Shown here one piece after another: positions 1-6,958 of a DNA stretch of 32,299 bases. Origin of the DNA: an uncultured beta proteobacterium. Its GTDB lineage: Bacteria; Pseudomonadota; Gammaproteobacteria; Burkholderiales; Burkholderiaceae_C. Below the pieces are notes generated by a model that did no database searches, was not told the DNA's origin, and worked only from the letters and a program-made list of their open reading frames with translations. The translations under genes and the position numbers were made by a program. The DNA lies in the NCBI GenBank assembly GCA_903930255.1, contig CAIYYA010000299.1, forward strand, positions 1-32,299, written 5' to 3'. How positions within the stretch are numbered: the first letter of the stretch is position 1; each line of letters begins with the position of its first letter.

Positions 1-117
1 CATTAGGCGCGAAGCCGCAGACAGTGCTAACGCGTGTCCCAAGCCATCTATCGATGCCTGTGGGAGGGCAAGGCGAAGCAACAACATGTCGTATTGATAT
101 GGAAATGGAATAAAGCA

Positions 118-1026
118 TCAATTTGTTCGCAGTGCCGAGCGCAACGCCTGCCCAATTTGTGGTTTGTGGGCAAACGGGTCACTCGGCGAGCGACCTTGCA
201 GCACATCGTGCATGCGGCTCTGCACCCCGTCCAACATTTTGGGATGACTGAAAATATAAAACTGACCCGCAGCAACCGCGTCAAAAACCATTTGCGCCAC
301 CTCTGCTGCTGTAACTTTGCCTGAATTAACGGCTTTCTCACTCATGGTCTGACTAATGAGTTGGCTCTGTGTCATTGCCCCAACCCCACCGTGTGCAACT
401 TCGGGGCGATTGCGCTGGCTTTGACTAATGCCCGTCGGCACAAAATAGGGGCACAGCACCGAAGCACTGACCTGCTCGGTTACCAGTGCCAGATCCTGGT
501 ACAAGGTTTCACTCAAACTCACAACGGCATGCTTGCTGGCGTTATAAACCCCCATATTGGGTGCATTCAGCAAACCAGCCATGCTGGCCGTATTCACAAT
601 GTGGCCACGGTAGCTCGGGTCTGCTTTGGCAGCGGCCAGCATCATCGGCGTGAAAACACGCACACCATGCGCGACACCCATCAGATTCACCCCCAGCACC
701 CAAGCCCAATCGGCAGCCGAGTTTTCCCAAACTAGGCCACCACTGGCTACCCCGGCATTATTGAAAACCAGATGTGGCGCACCAAAACGCGCCAAGGTAG
801 CCAAGCCCAGGTCTTCCACCTGGCCGGCCTGAGACACATCGACCTTGAGCGCCAACACGTCGGCACCCAAGGCACGCGCCTCAGTCGCAGCAGCATCCAG
901 TGCGTCTTGTTGCACATCGGCAAGCACCAATCGCATGCCCAATTGGGCACCTAAACGAGCACATTCAAGGCCGAACCCAGAACCCGCGCCGGTCAGCACT
1001 GCGGTTTTGTTTTTCAAATCAAGCAT
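118..1026 (-). CDS. SDR family NAD(P)-dependent oxidoreductase
   Basis: A 302-residue classical short-chain dehydrogenase, predicted cytoplasmic. The Rossmann cofactor loop TGAGSGFG is at residues 12-19, NNAG at 89-92, and the catalytic set is Ser148 (NTASMAG), Tyr161 and Lys165 (YNASK). The acidic residue after beta-2 (LVLADV) suggests NAD(H) preference, which is inference. The substrate cannot be read from the sequence; the tail of about 50 residues after the fold is typical of SDRs acting on larger lipid-like or xenobiotic carbonyls. It is the last gene of a minus-strand group and follows the acetyltransferase after 22 bases. The ATG is preceded only by a weak GAGTGA-like ribosome site, so it may depend on readthrough from upstream genes. 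The fold is certain, the substrate unknown. Confidence 0.9.
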   Translation of the reverse strand: MLDLKNKTAVLTGAGSGFGLECARLGAQLGMRLVLADVQQDALDAAATEARALGADVLALKVDVSQAGQVEDLGLATLARFGAPHLVFNNAGVASGGLVWENSAADWAWVLGVNLMGVAHGVRVFTPMMLAAAKADPSYRGHIVNTASMAGLLNAPNMGVYNASKHAVVSLSETLYQDLALVTEQVSASVLCPYFVPTGISQSQRNRPEVAHGGVGAMTQSQLISQTMSEKAVNSGKVTAAEVAQMVFDAVAAGQFYIFSHPKMLDGVQSRMHDVLQGRSPSDPFAHKPQIGQALRSALRTN

Positions 1027-1048
1027 TGAATTTCACTCATTCAAAGGA

Positions 1049-1546
1049 TCAGGCCGGCCGCACCATTTCCAAATGCGCAATACCGTCTTCCATAAAGGTG
1101 TGCTGCACATCCTGAAAGCCGTGTTTGGCATAAAAGTCAGCCAGTTGTGTCTGCGCACCAATGCGGATCGGCTGTGGCCCCCAAAGCTGACGGATGGCTG
1201 CTATCGCCTGCTCTATCAGTGCATGCCCCAGACCCGTGCCGCGCGCGCTAGGCCGTGTCAGAACACGGCCAAAACTGGCCTCAGCAAACTTAGACCCGGC
1301 CGGCATACACCTGGCATAAGCCTGCAACTCACTATGTTGCACACCCAATAAGTGCATGGCTTTGCTGTCGGCGCCGTCCATGTCCTGAAAAATGCAGCGC
1401 TGCTCAAGCACAAAAACCTCACTGCGCAGGCGCAATACTTCATAAAGCACATCCACACGCATATCATCAAAAGCCAACAAGCGCCACACCACCGCACTGG
1501 TCTCCCACGGTGCTGCCGTGCCAATCGACCAAAGTTTGAAAGTCAT
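1049..1546 (-). CDS. GNAT family N-acetyltransferase, ElaA-like
   Basis: A 165-residue GNAT protein resembling E. coli ElaA. The family signature RSEVFVLEQ (residues 41-49) and QDMDGAD (54-60) are present, and the acetyl-CoA pyrophosphate loop is RPSARGTGLGHAL (98-110). The C-terminal FYAKHGF and EDGIAHLEM also fit ElaA. The acyl acceptor is unknown. The first 20 or so residues are extra relative to ElaA, but the start is supported because its ATG overlaps the TGA of the upstream oxidoreductase (ATGA), indicating translational coupling. An internal start near residue 29 is the alternative. It lies among three oxidoreductase genes, and no regulatory signal of its own is visible. Confidence 0.88.
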   Translation of the reverse strand: MTFKLWSIGTAAPWETSAVVWRLLAFDDMRVDVLYEVLRLRSEVFVLEQRCIFQDMDGADSKAMHLLGVQHSELQAYARCMPAGSKFAEASFGRVLTRPSARGTGLGHALIEQAIAAIRQLWGPQPIRIGAQTQLADFYAKHGFQDVQHTFMEDGIAHLEMVRPA

Positions 1547-2559
1547 ATGAGTTTGACCAGCTGTTTGCCAAAGTTTTTACCTTTGAGCAAGCCCAAAAAT
1601 GCTTCGGGGGCTGAAGCAATGCCTTGCGCTATGGATTCACGTGCGCGCAATTTGCCAGTAGCCACCAAAGTGCCGAGTTCTTTCAGCGCTTCAGGCCAAA
1701 CCTCCATGTGTTCACTGACGATAAAACCCTGAACCTTGAGTCGACTCACCAAAATCAGCGCTGGATAGGCCAAAGGCAATGGCGCACCATCGTAGCCAGC
1801 AATCATGCCGCAAACTGCAATGCGGCCAAACGCGTTCATGCGACTCAGCACAGCATCGAGCACCATGCCGCCGACATTTTCAAAATAGCCGTCAATGCCG
1901 TTTGGACAAGCGCCCTTGAGTGCTTTGGACAAGGCACCAGCATCGGCATGCAATTTATAGTCAATGCAAGCATCAAAGCCCAACTCATCTACGGCATAAG
2001 CACACTTATCTGGCCCACCTGCAATACCCACCACACGACAACCTCGCGCCTTGGCAAGTGCGCCAAACGCACTGCCGACAGCACCTGTGGCCGCACTCAC
2101 CAACATGGTTTCACCTGCTTTGGGCTCAATGATTTTGACCAGCCCATACCAAGCCGTCACACCCGGCATGCCGACTGCGCCCAAATAAGCGCTTAGCGGA
2201 ATATGCGAGATATCGACTTTGCGCAAAGCCCCGGGTTCACTGGCGTTAACCACACTGTATTCTTGCCAACCACCCATACCCACCACCGTGTCGCCCACAA
2301 AAAATTTGGGATGACGCGACGCCATCACCACACCTGCCGTGCCGCCTATCATGACTTCGCCCAAGACCTGAGCCGCCGCGTAGCTCTTGCCCTCGTTCAT
2401 GCGGCCACGCATATAGGGGTCGAGACTTAAGAAGTGGTGCAGCACCAGCACTTGCCCATCCAGCAAAGGCGCTATAGCCACACTCACCAACTTGAAATTA
2501 GTCAGCGTGGCAGCAGACTCCGGGCGGCTTTCCAGAAGAATTTGTTGATTCATAGGCAT
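1543..2559 (-). CDS. Zinc-independent MDR family NADP-dependent oxidoreductase (curcumin/alkenal reductase-like)
   Basis: A 338-residue medium-chain reductase of the leukotriene B4 dehydrogenase/CurA subgroup. The signature LSLDPYMRGRM is at residues 44-54, and the nucleotide-binding AATGAVGS is at 156-163, followed by a long Rossmann half. There are no zinc-ligand cysteines of the alcohol dehydrogenase type. The family reduces alpha,beta-unsaturated carbonyls with NADPH; the exact substrate is not determinable. The start is preceded by a strong AAGGAGT site about 8 bases upstream. The stop overlaps the start of the acetyltransferase by four bases. The gap to the upstream quinone reductase is about 100 bases with no terminator seen, so co-transcription is likely. 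Confidence 0.9.
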   Translation of the reverse strand: MPMNQQILLESRPESAATLTNFKLVSVAIAPLLDGQVLVLHHFLSLDPYMRGRMNEGKSYAAAQVLGEVMIGGTAGVVMASRHPKFFVGDTVVGMGGWQEYSVVNASEPGALRKVDISHIPLSAYLGAVGMPGVTAWYGLVKIIEPKAGETMLVSAATGAVGSAFGALAKARGCRVVGIAGGPDKCAYAVDELGFDACIDYKLHADAGALSKALKGACPNGIDGYFENVGGMVLDAVLSRMNAFGRIAVCGMIAGYDGAPLPLAYPALILVSRLKVQGFIVSEHMEVWPEALKELGTLVATGKLRARESIAQGIASAPEAFLGLLKGKNFGKQLVKLI

Positions 2560-2659
2560 TTTGATGACTCCTTGTTACTGAACATCCACGGGGGATTATT
2601 GTGCTATTTATTCAACAGCTGTCAATGCTTGCCAGATATGCGCAAGAGGCCAAAATCAC

Positions 2660-3655
2660 TCAAAGCGTTAGCACCGTGCAACCGGTTGTTTTACGGGCTT
2701 CAAGGTCGCGGTGCGCTTGTTGCACGTCTTCAAGTTTGTAGCGCTGGTCGATGTTGATTTTGACCTTGCCGCTGGTCACTATGTCAAACAAGTCATCGGC
2801 CATGGCCTGGGTGCTTTCGCGGGTCGAAATGTGGGTGAACAGGGTTTGGCGCGTCAGATAGAGCGAGCCTTTGGGGCCCAGCAAACCCGGTGCAAAGGGT
2901 GCCACCGGGCCAGAGGCATTGCCAAAACTGGCCATCAGACCAAACGGAGCCAGACAATCGAGTGATTTGTCCCAGGTGTCTTTGCCCACCGAGTCGTACA
3001 CCGCCTTGACGCCTTTGCCACCGGTGATTTCTTTCACGCGCGCCAAAAAGTCTTCGCTGCTGTAGTTAATGACAAAAGCCGCACCGTTTTCTTTGGCCAG
3101 TGCACATTTGGCATCTGAGCCGGCGGTGCCAATCAATTGCAAACCCATCGCGCGTGCCCATTGGCAAGCAATCAGACCAACGCCACCGGCAGCCGCGTGA
3201 AACAGCACAAAGTCGCCCAGATGCAAACCACCCTGAGGTTGCGTGCGTTTGAGCAGGTATTGCGCCGTCAAACCCTTGAGCATCATGGCCGCGCCGACCT
3301 CGAAACTGATGGCATCAGGCAACTTGCAGACACATTTGGCAGGCATCACCCGCACATCACAATAGCTACCCGGTGGCTGACTGGCATAAGCAGCACGGTC
3401 ACCCACTTGCAGATGCGTTACGCCCTCGCCCACGGCTTCGATCACACCAGCGGCTTCCATGCCCAATTGCAGCGGCATGGGCAGCGGGTACAAGCCGCTA
3501 CGCTGGTACACATCGATAAAGTTCAAACCCACCGCATGATGGCGAATGCGCACTTCTCCAGCGCCAGGCTCGCCCACCACCAGTTGCACCATTTTGAGTT
3601 GCTCAGCACCACCGGCTTGGTCGATTCGGATGGCTCGCGTCAGGAATGAAGTCAT
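2660..3655 (-). CDS. Quinone oxidoreductase, zeta-crystallin type
   Basis: A 331-residue NADPH:quinone reductase of the zinc-free MDR superfamily, predicted cytoplasmic. Visible features are NFIDVYQRSGLYP (residues 45-57, typical of QOR), the glycine-rich AAAGGVG at 154-160, and the usual length of about 325 residues. The family performs one-electron reduction of quinones or reduction of enones; which applies here is unknown. It is the first gene of the minus-strand oxidoreductase group. The start has a GGAGA ribosome site about 10 bases upstream. The preceding 400 bases belong to a decayed accessory region, so the promoter presumably lies just beyond the start, but I cannot identify it reliably. 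Confidence 0.9.
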   Translation of the reverse strand: MTSFLTRAIRIDQAGGAEQLKMVQLVVGEPGAGEVRIRHHAVGLNFIDVYQRSGLYPLPMPLQLGMEAAGVIEAVGEGVTHLQVGDRAAYASQPPGSYCDVRVMPAKCVCKLPDAISFEVGAAMMLKGLTAQYLLKRTQPQGGLHLGDFVLFHAAAGGVGLIACQWARAMGLQLIGTAGSDAKCALAKENGAAFVINYSSEDFLARVKEITGGKGVKAVYDSVGKDTWDKSLDCLAPFGLMASFGNASGPVAPFAPGLLGPKGSLYLTRQTLFTHISTRESTQAMADDLFDIVTSGKVKINIDQRYKLEDVQQAHRDLEARKTTGCTVLTL

Positions 3656-4054
3656 GTTGAAGGTCTCCAGAATAGTTGTTCAATAGCGCAATGGTGCCAC
3701 GAAACGGGTGCGAATCAACGTGGTGTGGTTTTGCATCTCAGAAAAACAAGGTTTTCAACCCGGCACGGCGACAGGGTCATGCGCATGCGGTTTTGGGGTC
3801 AAAACACGCACGAGCAAGACCGCTCGGAATACCAGCGACAGGCTGCGTGCGCCTTTGCCCCCAAAGCCGGTCACATGACCCAATCACCGCGCCTACCCCT
3901 ATCCCATAGCAAAGCGCATCGCCCGGCTGATTCATCAAGAATGGTGATGCTTGGGAAACGCACGGAGGTATTTCGATGTCGGTTGAATTCATGGAGTACG
4001 GTTTGGATAAGAGGGTTTTGTTGGCCCAATGCCATCTTTGGGAGCAATCAAATC
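3656..4054. other. Gene-free left flank of the accessory island
   Basis: About 400 bases separate the quinone reductase start from the GIY-YIG remnant. I see no believable gene: open frames here lack family likeness and good ribosome sites. The stretch holds a diverged copy of a repeat seen again near 5881 (listed separately) and must include the promoter for the minus-strand oxidoreductase genes. No transposase or tRNA is visible. Confidence 0.6.
3908..3941 (+). repeat. Diverged direct copy of the island repeat (copy A)
   Basis: This 34-base segment matches 5881-5914 at 31 of 34 positions, all three differences being transitions. Similarity continues more weakly for about 25 bases downstream (through TGA, TTG, AACG and ACGG). 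The same core occurs inverted at 5816-5839. Here I see no inverted partner, so this looks like half of the structured element present on the right side of the island. Confidence 0.75.
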
Positions 4055-4823
4055 ATGGCTACGACCAGCAAAGCGCGCTCTATCAATATCTTCCTGCTTG
4101 ACGGCGAGACAGACGGCGTGCGGTCTGCGCAAATTGCCATGTCAACCATCCACGCCATCGCTTTCAAACGCAGCCAGTTGGTTCGTGTGCGAACCGAGTT
4201 CAAAGAAATTGCCCGCCCCGGTGTGTATTTACTGCTTGGTGAAAATGTGGAAGGCGACCGGATCGCCTACGTGGGCGAGTCTGAAGACGTAGCCGAGCGT
4301 TTAAAACGTCATACCACGGTTGATACCAAAGACTTCTGGATTGACACCATCGCCTTTGTCAGCAAAGACGAAAGCCTGACGAATGTGCCATGCTGGAATT
4401 TGTTGACCAAACCAAAACACTGACCAGCGCACTGGGTTTTGACCTGTTCAAAGTTACCAGCGGCAAACTAAGCCCACAGTCCAACGCTCAGAGCGAAGCG
4501 GCAGCAACCGACAACGACAGCCCGCCATTTCGTTACGTTGGTGGCGACTTTGACGCCACAGCCATTGTGTCGGGCTCAACCGGTGAGTGGGTCGTGAAAG
4601 CCGGGTCAAAAGCAAGGCTGCAAGAAGCTAACGCGCTACCAAAGAGTGCCAAGGCACGGCGTGCCGTGTTGCTTGAAAAGCAAGTGTTGTCGGCGGTGGC
4701 TGTGTGACTGGGCCACAGGTTTGGAAATTCAATGGTCAGACTTATGGCGACTGGGAGGCGGCACGATCTGTTGGTGAAGCAGCGATACAACCTGCACCTG
4801 ATTTGCTTTCGCTGCTGAAATAG
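4055..4823 (+). pseudogene. Decayed GIY-YIG nuclease family protein with DUF4357-like C-terminus
   Basis: Three consecutive segments in different frames together resemble one GIY-YIG family protein of roughly 300 residues. Segment one (4055-4423, ATG after GGAG) carries the N-terminal domain with GVYLLLG and AYVGESEDV, then runs into unrelated residues after SKDESLT. Segment two resumes at about 4390 with MLEFVDQTKTL in another frame and stops at 4705-4707. Segment three (4704-4823) reads VWKFNGQTYGDWEAA, the usual DUF4357-like end. Compared with the family as I recall it, about 45 residues are missing at the first joint, including the conserved glutamate of the nuclease fold, and about 25 at the second. 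The intact gene probably acted as an accessory nuclease of unknown role. Two independent deletions argue against a sequencing error. Confidence 0.75.
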
Positions 4824-4886
4824 AACGGATTTGTAGAGCAATAACGGAAATTTTTCTATTTCTCAAATTTTAAAATGATAGCGCCT

Positions 4887-4936
4887 TACGCTTATTTGGT
4901 AAGCATTACAGGCGATTCATATGGAATATAAGCGTA
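4887..4936. repeat. 9-bp perfect inverted repeat (TACGCTTAT/ATAAGCGTA)
   Basis: TACGCTTAT at 4887-4895 is the exact reverse complement of ATAAGCGTA at 4928-4936, with a 32-base spacer that also holds a GCTTA/TAAGC pair. ATAAGCGTA recurs at 5695-5703, just after the zinc-finger ORF. The arms could be recombination or protein-binding sites, or the remains of a mobile cassette boundary. There is no T-run, so it is not a normal terminator. Confidence 0.5.
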
Positions 4937-4982
4937 GGACTTGCGATTAATGACTTAGCTTCAAAAATTGGGAGAGGACATT

Positions 4983-5228
4983 GTGGAAATACTGCTTTTA
5001 TTTTTCTTAGTGTGGTTGCCGTGTTCAATATTGGTCGGTCGGCTTGCGTCTAAGCGCGGGCGTAGCGGTATGGGATGGGGCTTCCTTTGGCTCCTGTTGT
5101 CACCCGTGATTTGTCTGCTTGCCTTGTTGGTGCTGCCAGATGCTAAATATCCGACTGCGATGCCTGCCACATCAGCGCCGCCGCAAGCCATGACTACCGA
5201 TATCCACCCACGCAACCGAAGAGCTTGA
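4983..5228 (+). CDS. Small two-helix membrane protein, unknown function
   Basis: An 81-residue ORF starting at GTG, chosen because GGAGAGG lies five bases upstream; an in-frame TTG further upstream would place the ribosome site inside the gene. It has two hydrophobic segments, about residues 2-19 and 33-51, separated by a short basic loop (ASKRGRSG), so a small inner-membrane hairpin is expected. The last 25 or so residues look unlike a conserved domain and overlap, in another frame, the remnant of a DUF4258 gene. The original C-terminus may therefore have been replaced at a recombination joint. I do not recognise a named family and assign no function. Confidence 0.5.
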   Translation: MEILLLFFLVWLPCSILVGRLASKRGRSGMGWGFLWLLLSPVICLLALLVLPDAKYPTAMPATSAPPQAMTTDIHPRNRRA

Positions 5229-5424
5229 AGATGACAACCTTACTATCCTCGACCTTGAAAACATCATCCTCACCGGCCAAATCGTCGCCCGCCAGCGCGA
5301 CAGCCAAACCCGCGAAGTCAAGTACGTCATCGACGGCATCACCCTTGACGGCGAGTCAGCCCAAGCGGACGTCAAAGCTGGCTTCAGCGGCAAACTTATC
5401 GTCATCACCTGTTACCTCGGCTGA
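5195..5424 (+). pseudogene. DUF4258 toxin-like gene remnant, start lost and frame shifted
   Basis: One frame reads ISTHATEELEDDNLTILDLE, followed by a basic QRD-Q-TREVKYVI segment and a terminal GKLIVITCYLG. This matches the DUF4258 proteins usually encoded just before YgiT-type zinc-finger genes as putative toxins. No ATG, GTG or TTG exists in this frame between the upstream TGA (5191-5193) and the conserved region. The preceding HDYR fits the family only in another frame, as if one base had been lost near 5199-5200. In that other frame the run back to the stop at 5144 also has no start; an ATA at 5147 sits where a start would be expected. I call it non-functional unless frameshifting occurs. 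Assignment is from memory of the family. Confidence 0.65.
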
Positions 5425-5665
5425 GCACCATTGCGAGCACTGCGGCAGCAGCGCCGTCCAACTCAAGCACGTCACCCGCAGTTTTGACAAAGGTGCGGCG
5501 CTGCTGCTGGTGGAGTCGATCCCGATGTGGTCGTGCCCGACTTGTGGCGAGTCGTATTTTTCCGCACAAACGCTGCACGAAATTGAACGAATCAAAACGC
5601 TGCGCAAGTCAGTGGCTGTCAAACGGTCAGTTCCGGTGGCCGCATTTGCGCTGGCTACTGCTTGA
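5231..5665 (+). CDS. YgiT-type zinc-finger (MqsA-like antitoxin) ORF fused to an out-of-frame leader
   Basis: The C-terminal 79 residues form a YgiT/MqsA N-terminal-type zinc domain: CEHC, then RSFDKGAALLLVESIP, CPTC, and the ending LHEIERIKTLRKSVAVKR. Four cysteines can hold one zinc. No helix-turn-helix DNA-binding half follows, as is usual for YgiT-only antitoxins. The first 65 or so residues are Ser/Thr/Ala/Lys-rich and are simply the shifted reading of the DUF4258 remnant. The true antitoxin start probably overlapped the toxin stop (ATGA); here it reads CTGA, and one T seems missing in ATTGCG, breaking the frame. The ORF may still be translated from the listed ATG, but I think the antitoxin is decayed or its N-terminus is artificial. 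Confidence 0.55.
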   Translation: MTTLLSSTLKTSSSPAKSSPASATAKPAKSSTSSTASPLTASQPKRTSKLASAANLSSSPVTSAEHHCEHCGSSAVQLKHVTRSFDKGAALLLVESIPMWSCPTCGESYFSAQTLHEIERIKTLRKSVAVKRSVPVAAFALATA

Positions 5666-6033
5666 AATCGGTGCGATTGTTGCTTCTACTACTTATAAGC
5701 GTATTACCCCTCCAGTGCCCGTCCATAAAGCACATGACGCTCTGATTATGAGAGCGGTTAGGGTAAGTTAGCAGGTTTGTGAATTTTCCCCGCCAGCCAA
5801 CGCACCGCCGCGTCAAATCAGTCGGGTGATGCGTTTTGCGGAGGTCAAGGCGGAGACCGCACAGCGGTCGGGGGACACGTAGCAAAACGCATTGCCCGAC
5901 TGATTCATCAAGAACGCTGAGGTGTTGCCAACGTACGGTGACATTGCCTTACGCAGCACCGACTCGCACTCACCACGTCGAATTGCACCCCCACGAAACC
6001 ATCACACGAGATGGGCTGATACATTAATTCCCC
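5666..6033. other. Gene-free right flank of the accessory island
   Basis: About 370 bases without a supportable gene. It holds a third ATAAGCGTA motif (5695-5703), a small hairpin CGCTCT/AGAGCG (5738-5743 and 5751-5756, seven-base loop, no T-run), and the large nested palindrome at 5816-5905. The final part must contain the promoter and ribosome site of the EamA-type gene, neither of which is distinct. Confidence 0.6.
5816..5905. repeat. Nested palindromic element (copies B-prime and B)
   Basis: The arms 5816-5839 and 5882-5905 are inverted repeats pairing at 22 of 24 positions. The 42-base interior contains a second, perfect hairpin: GACCGC (5855-5860), loop ACA, GCGGTC (5864-5869). The right arm and its flank (5881-5914) are nearly identical to 3908-3941. 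The architecture resembles a REP/BIME-like or MITE-like element, or one end of a transposon. I do not recognise a named family. Confidence 0.7.
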
Positions 6034-6936
6034 ATGCACAGAAAACTTTCCCTCTCCGCCGCCCTGCTGCTCACGCTGCCTCCGATCATGTGGGCAGGCA
6101 ATGCCGTAGTAGGTCGTTTGCTGAGTCAGATGGTGTCACCCATGACACTCAATCTGCTGCGCTGGAGCATCGCTTTTGTGCTGTTATTGCCGCTGGCAGC
6201 ACCTGTGTTTCGTCGGAAAAGTCCTTTGTGGTCAAGCTGGAATCGTTTCGCAGCATTGAGTTTTCTCAGCATTGGCGGCTATAACGCCTTGCTATATTTA
6301 TCGCTCAACACATCGACCCCGATCAACGTCACGCTGGTGGGATCGATTACGCCAGTGTGGATGCTGCTGATCGGTCAGCTGTTTTTCGGTATCTCCATCA
6401 GTGCACGGCAATGGTTGGGTGCTGTTCTGTCCATCAGTGGTGTGTTGCTTGTGCTCGGTCGGGGACAGCTTGACGTGTTGCTGCAAGTGCGCTTGGTGCC
6501 AGGCGACATCTACATCTTGCTGGCCTCGGCTGGATGGGCATATTACAGCTGGATGCTGGCCCACCCGACCACCGAGCCCCCAGAAATCAGGCGCAATTGG
6601 GCCGAGTTTTTGCTGGCCCAAATTGGTTTGGGACTGGTCTGGTCAGGCTTGTTTGCCGGGGCTGAATGGAGCCTTGGTTTTGGCAGACTACAAGCCAGTT
6701 GGCCGCTGCTAGGCGCGTTGCTGTTTGTCGCGATTGGCCCTGCCCTACTGGCTTACCGCGCCTGGGGAGCCGGTGTCGCTCGGTCTGGCCCGAATATGGC
6801 CGGCTTTTTCATCAACCTGACACCCCTGTTCACAGCCTTGCTGTCAAGCGCTTTTCTGGGTGAAACACCTCACCTGTACCATGCGATGGCCTTTGTTTTG
6901 ATCGTGGGCGGCATTGCCGTGTCGTCACGGCGTTAG
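6034..6936 (+). CDS. EamA/DMT family transporter
   Basis: A 300-residue inner-membrane protein of the drug/metabolite transporter superfamily. About ten hydrophobic helices are arranged as two EamA repeats, the first opening with PPIMWAGNAVVGRLL and the second with DIYILLASAGWAYYSWMLA. The end SAFLGETPHLYHAMAFVLIV is typical of the family. Such proteins usually export amino acids, nucleosides or other small metabolites; the substrate here is unknown. The gene stands alone on the plus strand at the right edge of the decayed island and converges with ovoA, leaving 22 bases and no hairpin terminator between them. A link with ovothiol or its precursors is possible only by position. Confidence 0.88.
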   Translation: MHRKLSLSAALLLTLPPIMWAGNAVVGRLLSQMVSPMTLNLLRWSIAFVLLLPLAAPVFRRKSPLWSSWNRFAALSFLSIGGYNALLYLSLNTSTPINVTLVGSITPVWMLLIGQLFFGISISARQWLGAVLSISGVLLVLGRGQLDVLLQVRLVPGDIYILLASAGWAYYSWMLAHPTTEPPEIRRNWAEFLLAQIGLGLVWSGLFAGAEWSLGFGRLQASWPLLGALLFVAIGPALLAYRAWGAGVARSGPNMAGFFINLTPLFTALLSSAFLGETPHLYHAMAFVLIVGGIAVSSRR

Positions 6937-6958
6937 CTTAACAATGAAGTTGCATTGA

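Noticed and set aside
845..1351. 168-codon plus-strand frame across the SDR and acetyltransferase genes
   Set aside because: It is antisense to two recognisable genes and has no domain.
3690..3725. tRNA-like tGCGAATC string
   Set aside because: No acceptor stem, anticodon arm or CCA-end structure can be built around it.
5738..5780. Possible integron attC site (hairpin followed by GTTAGGG)
   Set aside because: No matching RYYYAAC partner at a suitable distance and no integrase; the hairpin stem is only six bases.
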